From Gammaproteobacteria bacterium (lineage in GTDB: Bacteria > Pseudomonadota > Gammaproteobacteria > Chromatiales > Chromatiaceae), in NCBI GenBank assembly GCA_013041975.1, contig JABDQZ010000113.1:1-5869 (forward strand): a stretch of 5,869 nt of DNA. The letters run 5' to 3'. The notes beneath the pieces are model-generated. The model ran no database searches and was not told the DNA's origin. It saw only the letters and a program-made list of their open reading frames with translations. Below, one piece after another: positions 5,662 through 5,869 of the stretch; the stretch's first letter is position 1; each line of letters starts with the position of its first letter. A program made the translations under genes and the position numbers.

Positions 5662-5869
5662 CTAGTTCACTGCACTATAAAGTTTTGCCTGGTTTCTGCC
5701 TTTTGCCTTTGACAGGTATAATGCCTGGTCTGCTTTGCTGATCAGCTGTTCCCAGTTTTCATCATTGGCAGGCATAATCGAAGCAACCCCAACACTGACG
5801 GTTAAATGGTCAGTTATTTGAGATCTTTCATGGGGTATACGCTTTTTACTGATGTCTTCAATCATTGAC
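5662..5869 (-). CDS. GGDEF-domain protein (probable diguanylate cyclase), C-terminal fragment
   Basis: Only the last 68 residues are visible; the frame stays open to the right edge, so the gene begins outside the window and the in-frame ATG at 5865 is not its start. The fragment carries the C-terminal hallmarks of a GGDEF domain. These are IPHERS followed by the conserved strand LTVSVGVAS, then the helix KADQALYLSKAKGRNQ, close to the family pattern ADxALYxAKxxGRN. GGDEF domains condense two GTP into cyclic di-GMP. The active-site GGDEF loop, the inhibitory I-site and any sensory or receiver domain lie upstream, so activity cannot be judged. The protein ends about a dozen residues after GRN, so no domain such as EAL follows the GGDEF. 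The gene converges on fliJ with a 16-base gap and must have its own promoter. Confidence 0.88.
   Translation of the reverse strand, partial: SMIEDISKKRIPHERSQITDHLTVSVGVASIMPANDENWEQLISKADQALYLSKAKGRNQAKLYSAVN

Noticed and set aside
5648..5692. CCAGGC (5648-5653) and GCCTGG (5687-5692) as a possible terminator stem at the fliJ end.
   Set aside because: The loop would be 33 bases, the stem is only 6 bp, and the right arm lies in the GGDEF coding region. TGCCTGGT also recurs near 5720, which points to chance.

Overview
The window holds one compact flagellar operon, fliE-fliF-fliG-fliH-fliI-fliJ, all on the + strand. The 3' end of a convergent GGDEF-domain gene enters from the right edge on the - strand. 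Roughly balanced base composition by eye, the gene order, FliG and FliI sequences close to those of Pseudomonas and Vibrio, and a sigma-54-type promoter just upstream of fliE all suggest a polarly flagellated gammaproteobacterium. The genus cannot be named from the sequence alone.

Layout: bases 1-64 carry a good -24/-12 (RpoN) promoter and a short leader with a strong Shine-Dalgarno. fliE (rod/MS-ring junction) follows, then fliF (MS ring, two membrane segments), fliG (rotor/switch ring), fliH (ATPase regulator), fliI (export ATPase) and fliJ (central stalk of the ATPase). Spacings are +37 (E-F), +5 (F-G), -17 (G-H), -23 (H-I) and +44 (I-J). The whole set therefore probably lies on one transcript, with translational coupling at F-G, G-H and H-I. 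fliJ ends 16 bases from the stop codon of the convergent gene. That gene shows only the last 68 residues of a diguanylate-cyclase-type domain; its catalytic GGDEF loop lies outside the window.

How the genes work together: FliF forms the membrane-embedded MS ring. FliG docks on its cytoplasmic tail and takes torque from the stator. FliE joins the MS ring to the rod. FliH, FliI and FliJ form the soluble ATPase complex that feeds subunits to the export gate inside the ring. The neighbouring GGDEF gene suggests, but does not prove, a local link to c-di-GMP control of motility.

I found no mobile element, CRISPR array, tRNA/rRNA, frameshift or broken gene. This is mostly an ordinary, well-conserved region and I see no evidence for a previously undescribed system. 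The points most worth checking are the promoter, the GGDEF neighbour in the place where fliK often sits, conservative charge swaps in the FliG torque helix, and an N-terminus of FliH without tryptophan.
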